Source: Streptomyces sp. ISL-96
GTDB taxonomy: Bacteria; Actinomycetota; Actinomycetes; Streptomycetales; Streptomycetaceae
DNA: 64,000 nucleotides
Assembly (NCBI RefSeq): GCF_018614035.1
Contig: NZ_JAGGPA010000039.1
Location: forward strand, 102,544-166,543
Reading direction: 5' to 3'
Shown: in pieces, positions 34,651-43,782 of the stretch
Numbering within the stretch: the stretch's first letter is position 1
How the letters are laid out: each line of letters opens with the position of its first letter
Program-made: the position numbers and the translations under genes
The notes under the pieces: model-generated
Database searches by the model: none
Told to the model about the DNA's origin: nothing
Seen by the model: only the letters and a program-made list of their open reading frames with translations

Positions 34651-34838
34651 GACGGTATGCGCCACATTGCCCTCCCCGAGCAGCACGTCATTGAGCTGTG
34701 AGTATCGGTTGTGCGGTTGTGGGCGAATCTCAGCACGGAATGGCACTCCGGGCCAAGAGCTCAGGTGAATGAATTCACAAACGGCCGGTCAGGGCGGCCA
34801 CTTGGCTGAGAGTGGGGGCGCCCCGGGTTGACGCCGGG

Positions 34839-34886
34839 GGCCGGCCGGCTCCGCTGCGCCCCGCAGGACCCGCAGCGGCGGCCGGC
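34839..34886 (-). terminator. Imperfect hairpin at the end of the PucR gene
   Basis: GGCCGGCCGGCTCCGCTGCG pairs with CGCAGCGGCGGCCGGC, with small bulges, around a short loop, and runs into the stop codon region of the PucR gene. It probably ends the transcript. No U-run follows. Confidence 0.45.
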
Positions 34887-36622
34887 TAGCTCATCCTCAG
34901 TGCGAGGAAGAAGTCCAGCTTGTCCTCCAGACGCGACAGGTCACGACCCGTCAGTTGCTCGATCCTGCCAACCCGGTAGCGCAGGGTGTTCACGTGCAGA
35001 TGCAGCCGAGCCGCGCAGCGCGTCCAGGAACCGTCGCAGTCGAGGAACGCCTCCAGCGTGGGAATGAGTTCCGCGCGGTGCCGCCGGTCGTAGTCCCGCA
35101 GCGGATCCAGCAGCCGCGCCGTGAACGCCCGGCGCACGTCGTCCGGCACGAACGGCAGCAGCAGCACGTGCGACGCCAGCTCGTGGTGGCCGGCCGCGCA
35201 GACCCGGCCGGGCCGCGCCGCCGCCACCCGGCGCGCGTGCCGGGCCTCCTCCAGCGCCCCGCGCAGCCCCTCCGCCGAGTGCACGGCCGCGCTGACACCC
35301 AGTGTCAGTCGCCCGTCGTCGGCGAGGCCGCCCGAGAGCGGCTCGCGCACCGCCTCCAGGAGTACGTCGGCGTGCAGGCCGACCCGGGAGACCGACGGGC
35401 CCTCGGCCCCCTCCTCGCCGTCGCCGGCGTCCTCGACCGCCACCGCCGGCAGCGGTACGAGCGCGATCGCCTCGTCGCCCGCGTGCGCCACCGCGATCCG
35501 GTCCGAGGAGTCGGAACCGGCCACCGCCGGGTCGACCAGTATTTCCTCCAGCAGCGTCTGCGCGACCGGCCCGGACTGGATCGCGGCGGCCGGCCCGCCG
35601 GAGACGCCCGGGCCCGCCTCCAGCCAGTCGACCCGCGCCACGACCACCTGCCAGTGCGGCGCCGAGCCCAGACCCGGCAGCAGCACCGGTGCGGCGACCC
35701 GCAGGCGGGCCGCGATCTCGGCGGGTGCCGCGCCCGTCTGCACCAGCTCCAGGACCTCCTGGGCGAGGCGGCGGCGTACCGTACGGGCCGCGTCGCGCCG
35801 GTCGCGCTCGACGGCGATCAGCTGCGTCACCCCCTGGAGCAGGTCCAGACGGGCGGCGGGCCAGTCGCCCGCGTCCGCCTCCACCGCCAGCAGCCAGTCC
35901 GACAGCACGCTCTCGCGTACGTCGCGGGAAGCGGCGGCAGCCGCGGCGCCCCGCCCGGCGCTCCTGATCGGGAACAGTGAGTACGTCGTGCCCCGCACGG
36001 AGGCCCGGTGCGGCGCCCGGCGCCCCGTACGGCTCGCGGCCAGATGCTCGCCCGCGAGGACGGGACCGACGGCCGGCGGCAGCGGGTCACCGGCGCCCGC
36101 GATCTGGCGGCCGGTGGGCGACAGCACCCAGGCGCGCAGGTCCAGGTCGGAGGTCAGCAGGTCCAGCACCACCTCGGGGCCGCCACCCGCCGGGCCCGAC
36201 GTCATCAGCCTGCGGTGCCGGTCGACGACCGCCGCCAGGTCACCGGCCCGTTCGCCGGACACCTGGCGCACCACGTACTCGGTGATGGTCGCGAAGGCGA
36301 CGGCCTCGCTCACCGCGAACAGCGGCAGCCGGTGCCGTACGCACGCCTCGACCAGGTCGCTCGGGATCGCGCCCAGCTCCGCCTCGCCCGCCGCCAGCCC
36401 GACGACGCCCGCGCTCGCCAGGATGCGTACGAAGGGCTCGGAGTCCTCGGCGTCGCGCCGCCACGCCAGCCCGGTGAGCACCAGCTCGCCGCCGGACAGG
36501 TAGCGGCTCGGATCCCGCAGGTCGGTGGTCATCACACCGCGCACGGTGCGGTCGAGCTCTTCCTCGCCGCCGAGCAGCAGCAGGCCCAGCGCGTCGTTCT
36601 CCAGCAGTGCGCGCAGCCGCAT
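34886..36622 (-). CDS. PucR-family transcriptional regulator of purine catabolism
   Basis: A 578-residue regulator. The N-terminal PucR domain (1-130) reads MRLRALLENDALGLLLLGGEEELDRTVRGVMTTDL in segments. A GGDEF-like middle domain spans about 310-460. The C-terminal PucR HTH is LEAFLDCDGSWTRCAARLHLHVNTLRYRVGRIEQLTGRDL (about 525-565, in segments). Members activate purine catabolic genes in response to pathway intermediates such as allantoin. The gene is divergent from the xanthine dehydrogenase operon across a 324-bp region with a candidate operator, so control of that operon is very plausible. The ATG at 36622 starts directly at the PucR domain. Confidence 0.9.
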   Translation of the reverse strand: MRLRALLENDALGLLLLGGEEELDRTVRGVMTTDLRDPSRYLSGGELVLTGLAWRRDAEDSEPFVRILASAGVVGLAAGEAELGAIPSDLVEACVRHRLPLFAVSEAVAFATITEYVVRQVSGERAGDLAAVVDRHRRLMTSGPAGGGPEVVLDLLTSDLDLRAWVLSPTGRQIAGAGDPLPPAVGPVLAGEHLAASRTGRRAPHRASVRGTTYSLFPIRSAGRGAAAAAASRDVRESVLSDWLLAVEADAGDWPAARLDLLQGVTQLIAVERDRRDAARTVRRRLAQEVLELVQTGAAPAEIAARLRVAAPVLLPGLGSAPHWQVVVARVDWLEAGPGVSGGPAAAIQSGPVAQTLLEEILVDPAVAGSDSSDRIAVAHAGDEAIALVPLPAVAVEDAGDGEEGAEGPSVSRVGLHADVLLEAVREPLSGGLADDGRLTLGVSAAVHSAEGLRGALEEARHARRVAAARPGRVCAAGHHELASHVLLLPFVPDDVRRAFTARLLDPLRDYDRRHRAELIPTLEAFLDCDGSWTRCAARLHLHVNTLRYRVGRIEQLTGRDLSRLEDKLDFFLALRMS

Positions 36623-36946
36623 GGGTGTTCGCCGCCGATCTGTCTCTTGGTGTGGATGGAGTGTGTTTGTGGGTTCCCGAAGAAAGCCGTGAGGTTGCCG
36701 AGGTTCGCCTTTCGTTCGAATCTACAAGACGTGAGCAGTCACCAGCCAACTCCTTCATGGTTTCGGTGACTGCACCAGGCGGAGCCCCGGCGGTGTACTT
36801 GGGCCAAGCCACGTGAACAGCAGATGAACGCCCAGAGCGACCCAGAACGGCTTAGAACAACCAGGCCGAAGGCCGACAAAGCCTGCGGTTGGCCGTCTCC
36901 AGCCCCAGCGATACGCGAACCACCCGATTGAGAAGAAGAGAGCCTC
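36623..36946. promoter_or_regulatory. Divergent control region between PucR and xanthine dehydrogenase genes
   Basis: No gene is visible in these 324 bp. The PucR side (36640-36730) is richer in A+T than its surroundings and probably holds promoters. A 9-bp inverted repeat lies at 36735-36773. The xanthine dehydrogenase leader after it (36774-36946) has no clear hairpin series. AGAAGAGAG just before 36947 serves as the ribosome site. Confidence 0.6.
36735..36773. promoter_or_regulatory. Candidate operator: spaced 9-bp inverted repeat
   Basis: GCAGTCACC at 36735-36743 and its exact complement GGTGACTGC at 36765-36773 are centred 30 bp apart, about three helical turns. This suits a dimeric or looping regulator. 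The divergent PucR protein is the obvious candidate to bind it. The assignment is positional. Confidence 0.45.
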
Positions 36947-37837
36947 ATGGACTTCCTTCGCCCCGCCAGCTGGGAGGAGGCGCTCGCCGCCAAGGCCGAG
37001 CACCCCACGGCTGTGCCCATCGCGGGCGGCACAGATGTCATGGTCGAGATCAACTTCGACCACCGCCGCCCCGAGTACCTCCTGGACCTGAATCGCATCG
37101 GCGAACTCCGCGAGTGGGAGGTGGGCGAGGAGACCGTACAGCTCGGCGCTTCCGTCCCGTACACCCAGATCATGGACCACCTGCGGGCGGAACTGCCGGG
37201 CCTCGCGCTCGCCGCCCACACCGTCGGATCGCCCCAGATCCGCAACCGCGGCTCGGTCGGCGGCAACCTCGGTGCCGCTTCCCCGGCCGGTGACTCGCAC
37301 CCCGCCCTGCTGTCCGCGGGCGCCGAGGTCGAGGCCGAGTCGGTACGCGGTACGCGTCTCATCCCGGTCGAGGAGTTCTACACCGGTGTGAAGCGCAACG
37401 CGCTGGAGCCGGACGAGCTGATCAAGCGCGTCCACATCAAGAAGGCCGACGGGCCGCAGCAGTTCTCCAAGGTGGGTACGCGTAACGCCATGGTCATCGC
37501 GGTCTGCGCGTTCGGTATCGCGCTGCACCCGCAGACCCGCACGGTGAAGACGGGCATCGGCTCGGCCGCCCCGACCCCGCTGCGGGCCCGCGCCGCCGAG
37601 GACTTCCTGAACGCCGCGCTCGAAGAGGGCGGGTTCTGGGAGAGCGGCAAGATCATCACTCCCTCGATCGCCAAGCAGTTCGCGGACCTCGCGTCCGGCG
37701 CCTGCAACCCGATCGACGACGTGCGCGGTACCGCGAAGTACCGCCGTCACGCGGTCGGCATCATGGCCCGCCGCACGCTGGGCTGGACCTGGGAGCAGTA
37801 CCGCGGCACCGGCCGCACGCTTGAAGGAGCTGCATAG
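36947..37837 (+). CDS. Xanthine dehydrogenase FAD-binding subunit
   Basis: A 296-residue FAD subunit of a three-part molybdenum hydroxylase. The FAD motif is AEHPTAVPIAGGTDVMVEINF (in segments, about 16-35), followed by the second flavin loop TVGSPQIRNRGSVGGNLGAASPAGD (in segments, about 88-112). The CO-dehydrogenase-flavoprotein C-terminal domain covers about 180-290. Electrons move from the molybdenum subunit through two Fe-S centres to this flavin. It is the first gene of the operon, 2 bp ahead of the Fe-S subunit. Confidence 0.93.
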   Translation: MDFLRPASWEEALAAKAEHPTAVPIAGGTDVMVEINFDHRRPEYLLDLNRIGELREWEVGEETVQLGASVPYTQIMDHLRAELPGLALAAHTVGSPQIRNRGSVGGNLGAASPAGDSHPALLSAGAEVEAESVRGTRLIPVEEFYTGVKRNALEPDELIKRVHIKKADGPQQFSKVGTRNAMVIAVCAFGIALHPQTRTVKTGIGSAAPTPLRARAAEDFLNAALEEGGFWESGKIITPSIAKQFADLASGACNPIDDVRGTAKYRRHAVGIMARRTLGWTWEQYRGTGRTLEGAA

Positions 37838-37839
37838 CA

Positions 37840-38436
37840 ATGCGCGTGAATTTCACGGTCAACGGCCGTAAGCAGGAAGCGGACGACGTCTGGGAGGGCG
37901 AGAGCCTGCTCTACGTCCTGCGCGAGCGCATGGGCCTGCCGGGCTCCAAGAACGCGTGTGAGCAGGGCGAGTGCGGCTCTTGTACGGTCCGCCTCGACGG
38001 CGTCCCCGTCTGCGCCTGTCTCGTCGCCGCCGGTCAGGTGGAGGGCCGCGAGGTCGTCACGGTCGAGGGCCTCGCCGACTTCGCCAAGCAGCGCGAAGAG
38101 GGCTGCGCGAGCGGTGCCTGCGGCTCCGGCGGTACGTCGCTCCAGGCCGCCCAGCAGTGGCAGGCCAAGGGGACGGACTCCCAGACCGGCGAAGGGGAAG
38201 AGCTCGCCCCCATCCAGCAGGCGTTCATCGACGCCGGCGCCGTGCAGTGCGGTTTCTGCACCCCGGGTCTGCTGGTCGCCGCCGACGAGCTCCTTGAGCG
38301 CAACGCCGAGCCGTCCGACGCGGACATCCGCGAGGCGCTCTCGGGCAACCTGTGCCGCTGCACCGGTTACGAGAAGATCCTGGACGCGGTGCGCCTCGCC
38401 GCCGCTCGCCAGGACCGCCAGGAAAGCGGGGTCTGA
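37840..38436 (+). CDS. Xanthine dehydrogenase (2Fe-2S) subunit with an insertion
   Basis: A 198-residue iron-sulfur subunit. The plant-ferredoxin-type cluster is CEQGECGSCTVRLDGVPVCAC (in segments, about 47-67). The second, helical cluster is QCGFCTPGLLV and NLCRCTGYEKIL. Between them (about 85-125) is an insertion absent from most family members. It has two further cysteines (EEGCASGACGSGGTS) and a polar, disordered-looking stretch (QWQAKGTDSQTGEGEELAP). The protein is correspondingly longer than the usual 150-170 residues. Gene spacing is 2 and 3 bp to its neighbours. Confidence 0.92.
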   Translation: MRVNFTVNGRKQEADDVWEGESLLYVLRERMGLPGSKNACEQGECGSCTVRLDGVPVCACLVAAGQVEGREVVTVEGLADFAKQREEGCASGACGSGGTSLQAAQQWQAKGTDSQTGEGEELAPIQQAFIDAGAVQCGFCTPGLLVAADELLERNAEPSDADIREALSGNLCRCTGYEKILDAVRLAAARQDRQESGV

Positions 38437-38439
38437 TCC

Positions 38440-40824
38440 ATGGGCGTCACAGGTACCCCCACCAGCATCAACCAGGGCACGAAGACCAAGGGCGGCATCG
38501 GCGAGTCCACGCTCCGCCCCGACGGCACCCTGAAGGTCACCGGCGAGTTCGCGTACTCCTCGGACATGTGGCACGAGGACATGCTCTGGGGCCACACGCT
38601 GCGCTCCACCACCGCGCACGCCGAGATCCGGTCGATCGACACGTCCGAGGCCCTGGCCATGCCCGGCGTCTACGCCGTGCTGACGTACGACGACCTGCCC
38701 ACCGAGGTGAAGAACTACGGCCTGGAGATCCAGGACACCCCGGTTCTCGCCAACGGCAAGGTCCGTCACCACGGTGAGCCGGTGGCCATCGTCGCCGCCG
38801 ACCACCCGGAGACGGCCCGCCGCGCCGCCGCCAAGATCAAGATCGACTACGTCGAGCTCCCCGTCATCACCGACGAGGCCTCGGCGACCGCGCCCGACGC
38901 GCTGCTGATCCACGAGGGCCGCGACGACCACCACATCGGTCACGTCCCGCACCCGAACATCGTGCACCGCCAGCCGATCATCCGCGGCAACGCCGACGAG
39001 GCCGCCAAGCGCGCCGACGTCATCGTCTCCGGCGAGTACACCTTCGGCATGCAGGACCAGGCGTTCCTCGGCCCCGAGTCCGGCCTTGCCGTACCCGGCG
39101 AGGACGGCGGCGTCGACCTGTACGTCGCCACCCAGTGGCTGCACTCGGACCTCAAGCAGATCGCCCCCGTCCTCGGCCTGCCCGAGGAGAAGGTCCGCAT
39201 GACGCTCTCCGGCGTCGGCGGTGCCTTCGGCGGCCGCGAGGACATCTCGATGCAGATCCACGCCTGCCTGCTCGCCCTGCGTACGGGCAAGCCGGTCAAG
39301 ATCGTCTACAACCGGTTCGAGTCCTTCTTCGGTCACGTCCACCGCCACCCGGCGAAGCTCTGGTACGAGCACGGCGCGACCAAGGACGGCAAGCTCACGC
39401 ACATGAAGTGCCGGATCGTGCTGGACGGCGGCGCCTACGCGTCGGCCTCCCCGGCGGTCGTCGGCAACGCTTCGTCGCTGAGCGTCGGCCCGTACGTCGT
39501 CGAGGACGTCGACATCGAGGCCATCGCGCTCTACACGAACAACCCGCCCTGCGGTGCCATGCGCGGCTTCGGCGCCGTCCAGGCGTGCTTCGCCTACGAG
39601 GCGCAGATGGACAAGCTCGCGGCGAAGCTCGACATGGACCCGGTGGAGTTCCGCCGGATGAACGCCATGGAGCAGGGCACGCTCCTGCCGACCGGCCAGC
39701 CGTGCGACTCCCCGGCGCCCGTAGCCGAGCTGCTGCGCCGCATCAAGGCCATGCCGATGCCGCCCGAGCAGCAGTGGCTGGCGGCCGGCGAGCAGGCCGA
39801 CGTACGCGCGCTGCCCGGTGGTCTGTCGAACACCACGCACGGCGAAGGTGTCGTACGGGGCGTCGGTTACGCGGTCGGCATCAAGAACGTCGGCTTCTCC
39901 GAGGGCTTCGACGACTACTCCACCGCCCGTGTGCGCATGGAGGTCATCAACGGCGAGCCGGTCGCGACCGTGCACACCGCGATGGCGGAGGTCGGCCAGG
40001 GCGGTGTCACCGTCCACGCGCAGATCGCCCGCACCGAGCTGGGCGTCACGCAGGTGACGATCCACCCGGCCGACACCCAGGTCGGCTCGGCGGGCTCCAC
40101 GTCCGCGTCCCGCCAGACGTACGTCACGGGTGGCGCGGTCAAGAACACCTGCGAGAACGTCCGCGAGAAGGTCCTGGAGATGGGGCGGGCCAAGTTCGGC
40201 TCGTACCACCCGGCCTGGGCGACGGCCGAGCTGCTGCTCGAAGGCGGCAAGGTCGTCACCGACGGCGGCGAGGTGCTGGCCGACCTGGTCGACGTACTCG
40301 AAGGTGAGTCGGTCGACCTGGAGCTGGAGTGGCGCCACCGGCCGACCGAGGCGTTCGACCTGCGTACGGGACAGGGCAACGGCCACGTCCAGTACTCCTT
40401 CGCCGCGCACCGCGCGGTGGTGGAGGTCGACACCGAGCTCGGCCTGGTGAAGGTCATCGAGCTGGCCTGCGCGCAGGACGTCGGCAAGGCGCTCAACCCG
40501 CTGTCCGTGGTCGGCCAGATCCAGGGTGGAACCACCCAGGGCCTGGGCGTCGCGGTCATGGAGGAGATCATCGTCGACCCGAAGACCGCGAAGGTGCGCA
40601 ACCCCTCCTTCACGGACTACCTGATCCCCACCATCCTCGACACGCCGACGATCCCCGTCGACGTACTCGAACTCGCCGACGAGAACGCGCCCTACGGTCT
40701 GCGTGGCATCGGCGAGGCCCCCACACTCTCGTCGACTCCGGCCGTCCTCGCGGCGATCCGGAACGCGACGGGTCTGGAACTCAACAGGACGCCGGTACGC
40801 CCCGAGCACCTCACCGGCACCTGA
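38440..40824 (+). CDS. Xanthine dehydrogenase molybdenum-binding subunit
   Basis: A 794-residue catalytic subunit that hydroxylates hypoxanthine and xanthine towards urate. It has the CO-dehydrogenase alpha/beta hammerhead (about 20-130) and molybdopterin-binding segments (GVGGAFGGREDISMQIHACL, GAMRGFGAVQACFAYE, AQDVGKALNPLSVVGQIQGG). The catalytic glutamate is in YGLRGIGEAPTLSSTP near the C-terminus. It is third in the operon after the FAD and Fe-S subunits. A large G/C hairpin follows 24 bp after the stop. The substrate is inferred from the operon with PucR and a purine permease. Confidence 0.93.
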   Translation: MGVTGTPTSINQGTKTKGGIGESTLRPDGTLKVTGEFAYSSDMWHEDMLWGHTLRSTTAHAEIRSIDTSEALAMPGVYAVLTYDDLPTEVKNYGLEIQDTPVLANGKVRHHGEPVAIVAADHPETARRAAAKIKIDYVELPVITDEASATAPDALLIHEGRDDHHIGHVPHPNIVHRQPIIRGNADEAAKRADVIVSGEYTFGMQDQAFLGPESGLAVPGEDGGVDLYVATQWLHSDLKQIAPVLGLPEEKVRMTLSGVGGAFGGREDISMQIHACLLALRTGKPVKIVYNRFESFFGHVHRHPAKLWYEHGATKDGKLTHMKCRIVLDGGAYASASPAVVGNASSLSVGPYVVEDVDIEAIALYTNNPPCGAMRGFGAVQACFAYEAQMDKLAAKLDMDPVEFRRMNAMEQGTLLPTGQPCDSPAPVAELLRRIKAMPMPPEQQWLAAGEQADVRALPGGLSNTTHGEGVVRGVGYAVGIKNVGFSEGFDDYSTARVRMEVINGEPVATVHTAMAEVGQGGVTVHAQIARTELGVTQVTIHPADTQVGSAGSTSASRQTYVTGGAVKNTCENVREKVLEMGRAKFGSYHPAWATAELLLEGGKVVTDGGEVLADLVDVLEGESVDLELEWRHRPTEAFDLRTGQGNGHVQYSFAAHRAVVEVDTELGLVKVIELACAQDVGKALNPLSVVGQIQGGTTQGLGVAVMEEIIVDPKTAKVRNPSFTDYLIPTILDTPTIPVDVLELADENAPYGLRGIGEAPTLSSTPAVLAAIRNATGLELNRTPVRPEHLTGT

Positions 40825-40847
40825 TCACCTGAGTTCCACCGAAAGCT

Positions 40848-40907
40848 CCCCGGGCGGTGCCGTGCCTCCAGGAACGTCACACTTCCACCGCCTGACACCG
40901 CCCGGGG
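40848..40907 (+). terminator. Long inverted repeat between xanthine dehydrogenase and permease genes
   Basis: Perfect 12-bp arms, CCCCGGGCGGTG (40848-40859) and its complement (40896-40907), enclose a 36-base loop which itself contains a small GGAA...TTCC repeat. It may act as an attenuator or partial terminator between the enzyme genes and the permease, or as a message-stabilising end. Confidence 0.5.
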
Positions 40908-41105
40908 TCAGCAAGTGCCGCACCGCTCGCGGTTCTAGCAGCACCAGCAGTTCCTCAACCGCTCACAGATACACCCAGCAGAACCCCCGAATAACCCAGT
41001 TCGTCTCGGGCCGTTCCCCCGGGTCGTGCAGCCCTCGCAGCATCCCAAATCCCGCGTTTCCAATCTCCATGCGGGTGCCCCTTTGAACCTTGGGAGACAG
41101 GCACC

Positions 41106-42572
41106 ATGACCCAGCAGTCCACAGAGCCGACGACCACGGCGGAGGACGCCGGCGCAGGTACGCGCCAGCCCGCCGGCCGTTCCTGGCTCGACCGGTACTT
41201 CCACATATCCGACAGAGGATCCTCGATCGCGACCGAGGTTCGCGGCGGCATCACCACCTTCATGGCGATGGCGTACATCCTCCTGCTCAACCCGCTGATC
41301 CTCAACGGCAAGGACGTGGCCGGCAACAGCCTCAGCCAGCCCGCCCTCATCACCGCGACTGCTATTGCCGCCGCTGTGACCACCCTGCTCATGGGCTTCT
41401 GGGGCAAGGTCCCGCTCGCCCTCGCGGCCGGTCTCAGCGTCTCCGGTGTGCTCGCCTCGCAAGTCATCCAGGTGATGACCTGGCCGCAGGCCATGGCCAT
41501 GTGTGTGGCCTACGGCGCCGTGATCTGCCTCCTGGTGATCACCGGCCTCCGTGAGCTGATCATGAACGCGATCCCGCTCGCGCTCAAGCACGGCATCACC
41601 ATGGGCATCGGCCTCTTCATCGCGCTGATCGGCCTCGTCAAGGCCGGCTTCGTGCACGAGAACCCCGCCTTCGGCGGCGGTCCCGTGACCCTCGGCCCGA
41701 CAGGTGAACTGGCCGGCTGGCCCGTCCTGATCTTCGCGGTCACCCTGCTGCTGATCTTCGCGCTGCAGGCCCGCAACGTCCCCGGCGCCATCCTGATCGG
41801 CATCGTGGCGGGCACCGTCCTCGCGGTGGTCCTCAACGCGATTGCCGACATCCCGTCGAAGGCCTGGTCCTTCCGCGCGCCCGAGCTGGAAGGCAGCGCG
41901 GTCTCGGCCCCGGACTTCTCACTCTTCGGCGAAGTGTCCTTCAGCGGCTTCGGAGAAGTCGGCTACATCACGGTCACCATGATCGTCTTCACCCTGGTGC
42001 TGGCGGGCTTCTTCGATGCCATGGCCACCATCATCGGTGTCGGCAGCGAGGCCAAGCTCGCCGACGACAAGGGCCGCATGCCCGGCCTGTCCAAGGCGCT
42101 CTTCATCGACGGCGCCGGCGGTGTCATCGGCGGTGTCGGCGGCGCCTCCGGCCAGACCGTCTTCGTCGAATCGGCGACCGGTGTCGGTGAGGGTGCCCGT
42201 ACGGGTCTCTCCTCCGCGGTCACCGGCGCGTTCTTCGCGGCCTGCCTCTTCTTCACCCCGCTCACCGCGATCGTGCCGGCGGAGGTCGCCTCCGCGGCCC
42301 TGGTCGTCATCGGCGCGATGATGATGCAGAACGCCAGGCACATCGACTGGAGCGACCGCGCCACCGCGATCCCGGTGTTCCTGACCGTGGTCCTGATGCC
42401 CTTCACCTACACCATCACCACGGGTGTGGCCGCCGGTGTCATCTCCTGGGTCGTCATCAAGGTGGCGCAGGGCAAGGCCCGCGAAGTGAGCGCCTTCATG
42501 TGGGGCCTGACCGCGATCTTCGTCGTGTACTTCGCGATCCATCCGATCGAGTCCTGGCTGGGCGTCGGATAG
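41106..42572 (+). CDS. NCS2-family (AzgA-like) purine permease
   Basis: A 488-residue transporter with 12-14 membrane helices. STEVRGGITTFMAMAYILLLNPLIL at about 36-60 is diagnostic of the AzgA-like branch of nucleobase:cation symporters. GVGSEAKLADDKGRMPGLSKALFIDGAGGVIGG (in segments, about 310-345) and SATGVGEGARTGLSS form the substrate site. It likely imports hypoxanthine, guanine or adenine to feed the xanthine dehydrogenase encoded upstream. It is 281 bp after that operon, with a hairpin between, so it may have its own promoter or reduced read-through. Confidence 0.92.
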   Translation: MTQQSTEPTTTAEDAGAGTRQPAGRSWLDRYFHISDRGSSIATEVRGGITTFMAMAYILLLNPLILNGKDVAGNSLSQPALITATAIAAAVTTLLMGFWGKVPLALAAGLSVSGVLASQVIQVMTWPQAMAMCVAYGAVICLLVITGLRELIMNAIPLALKHGITMGIGLFIALIGLVKAGFVHENPAFGGGPVTLGPTGELAGWPVLIFAVTLLLIFALQARNVPGAILIGIVAGTVLAVVLNAIADIPSKAWSFRAPELEGSAVSAPDFSLFGEVSFSGFGEVGYITVTMIVFTLVLAGFFDAMATIIGVGSEAKLADDKGRMPGLSKALFIDGAGGVIGGVGGASGQTVFVESATGVGEGARTGLSSAVTGAFFAACLFFTPLTAIVPAEVASAALVVIGAMMMQNARHIDWSDRATAIPVFLTVVLMPFTYTITTGVAAGVISWVVIKVAQGKAREVSAFMWGLTAIFVVYFAIHPIESWLGVG

Positions 42573-42612
42573 CCCCCCGAGCCCGCCCTCCCCACCCCGT
42601 AAGGAGACAGTC

Positions 42613-43764
42613 ATGCTGGACATCGCCGAAGAACTCAACCGGTGGGTCGAGCAGGGTCGTGACTTCGCCGTGGCCACGGTCGTGGCGACACACGGCAGCT
42701 CGCCCCGCCAGCCGGGAGCGGCCCTCGCGGTCGACTCCGACGGCACGGCGATCGGCTCTGTCTCCGGCGGGTGTGTGGAGGGCGCGGTCTACGAACTGTG
42801 CCAGCAGGCGCTCCAGGACGGCGAAACCGTCCTGGAGAGCTTCGGCTACAGCGACGAGGACGCGTTCGCCGTGGGTCTGACCTGCGGCGGCGTGATCGAC
42901 ATCCTCGTCACTCCGGTACGCGCGGACTCTCCCGGCGGGGAGGTGTTCGCGGCAGCGCTGGCCACCGCCGCACGTGGGGATGCGGCGGCGGTCGCGCGGA
43001 TCACCGACGGGCCGGCCGAAGTCATGGGCCGCGCTCTGCTCGTCCGCCCCGACGGTTCGTACGACGGCGTGCTTGGTGGGCACCCCGAACTGGACCGTAC
43101 GGCGGCGGGCGAGGCCCGCGCCATGCTCGACGCCGGACGGACCGGCACCGTCCTCATCGGTGAGGACGGCTCACGCTGCGGCCGGCCGCTGACGCTCCTC
43201 GTCGAGTCGAGCGTCCCCGCCCCGCGCATGATCGTCTTCGGCGCCATCGACTTCGCCTCCGCGCTGGTGCGCGTAGGCAAATTCCTGAACTACCACGTGA
43301 CGGTGTGCGACGCCCGTCCCGTCTTCGCCACCGCAGCCCGTTTCCCCGAGGCCGACGAGATCGTCGTCGAGTGGCCGCACCGCTACCTGGAGTCGACCGA
43401 GACCGACGGCCGTACGGTGCTCTGCGTCCTCACCCACGACGCCAAGTTCGACGTCCCGCTGCTGGAACTGGCGCTGCGGCTGCCGGTCGCGTACGTCGGC
43501 GCGATGGGCTCCCGCCGCACCCATGAGGACCGCAACAAGCGGCTGCGGGACGTCGGCGTCACAGACCTCGAACTGGCCCGCCTGCGCAGCCCCATCGGCC
43601 TCGACCTCGGCGCCCGTACGCCCGAGGAGACCGCACTGTCGATCGCCGCGGAGATCGTCGCCGTACGGCGCGGCGGCAGCGGCGTGTCGCTGACCGGCGC
43701 GCACACCCCGATCCACCACGAGGGTCCTCGGACGCCGACGGGGCGGATAGGTTCCGTGGCCTGA
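42613..43764 (+). CDS. XdhC/CoxI-family molybdenum-cofactor maturation factor
   Basis: A 383-residue protein that delivers sulfurated molybdenum cofactor to xanthine dehydrogenase. The N-terminal XdhC/CoxI domain (1-90) has VVATHGSSPRQPGAALAVDSDG and GSVSGGCVEGAVYELC, with the conserved Cys. The C-terminal Rossmann domain (about 195-360) has MIVFGAIDFASALVRVGKFL and VAYVGAMGSRRTHEDRNKRL. An AAGGAGAC lies 4 bases before the ATG. It follows the permease by 40 bp and belongs with the purine operon. Confidence 0.92.
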   Translation: MLDIAEELNRWVEQGRDFAVATVVATHGSSPRQPGAALAVDSDGTAIGSVSGGCVEGAVYELCQQALQDGETVLESFGYSDEDAFAVGLTCGGVIDILVTPVRADSPGGEVFAAALATAARGDAAAVARITDGPAEVMGRALLVRPDGSYDGVLGGHPELDRTAAGEARAMLDAGRTGTVLIGEDGSRCGRPLTLLVESSVPAPRMIVFGAIDFASALVRVGKFLNYHVTVCDARPVFATAARFPEADEIVVEWPHRYLESTETDGRTVLCVLTHDAKFDVPLLELALRLPVAYVGAMGSRRTHEDRNKRLRDVGVTDLELARLRSPIGLDLGARTPEETALSIAAEIVAVRRGGSGVSLTGAHTPIHHEGPRTPTGRIGSVA

Positions 43765-43782
43765 CGGGGGTACGGACGTACA

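Noticed and set aside
36774..36946. Purine riboswitch in the xanthine dehydrogenase leader
   Set aside because: No three-way-junction layout or conserved riboswitch core could be seen, and a protein regulator is encoded next door.
37747..40809. A 1020-codon open frame on the minus strand, antisense to the xanthine dehydrogenase genes
   Set aside because: It mirrors three well-supported subunit genes, is Val/Gly/Asp/Arg-rich without domains, and arises from codon bias in G+C-rich DNA.
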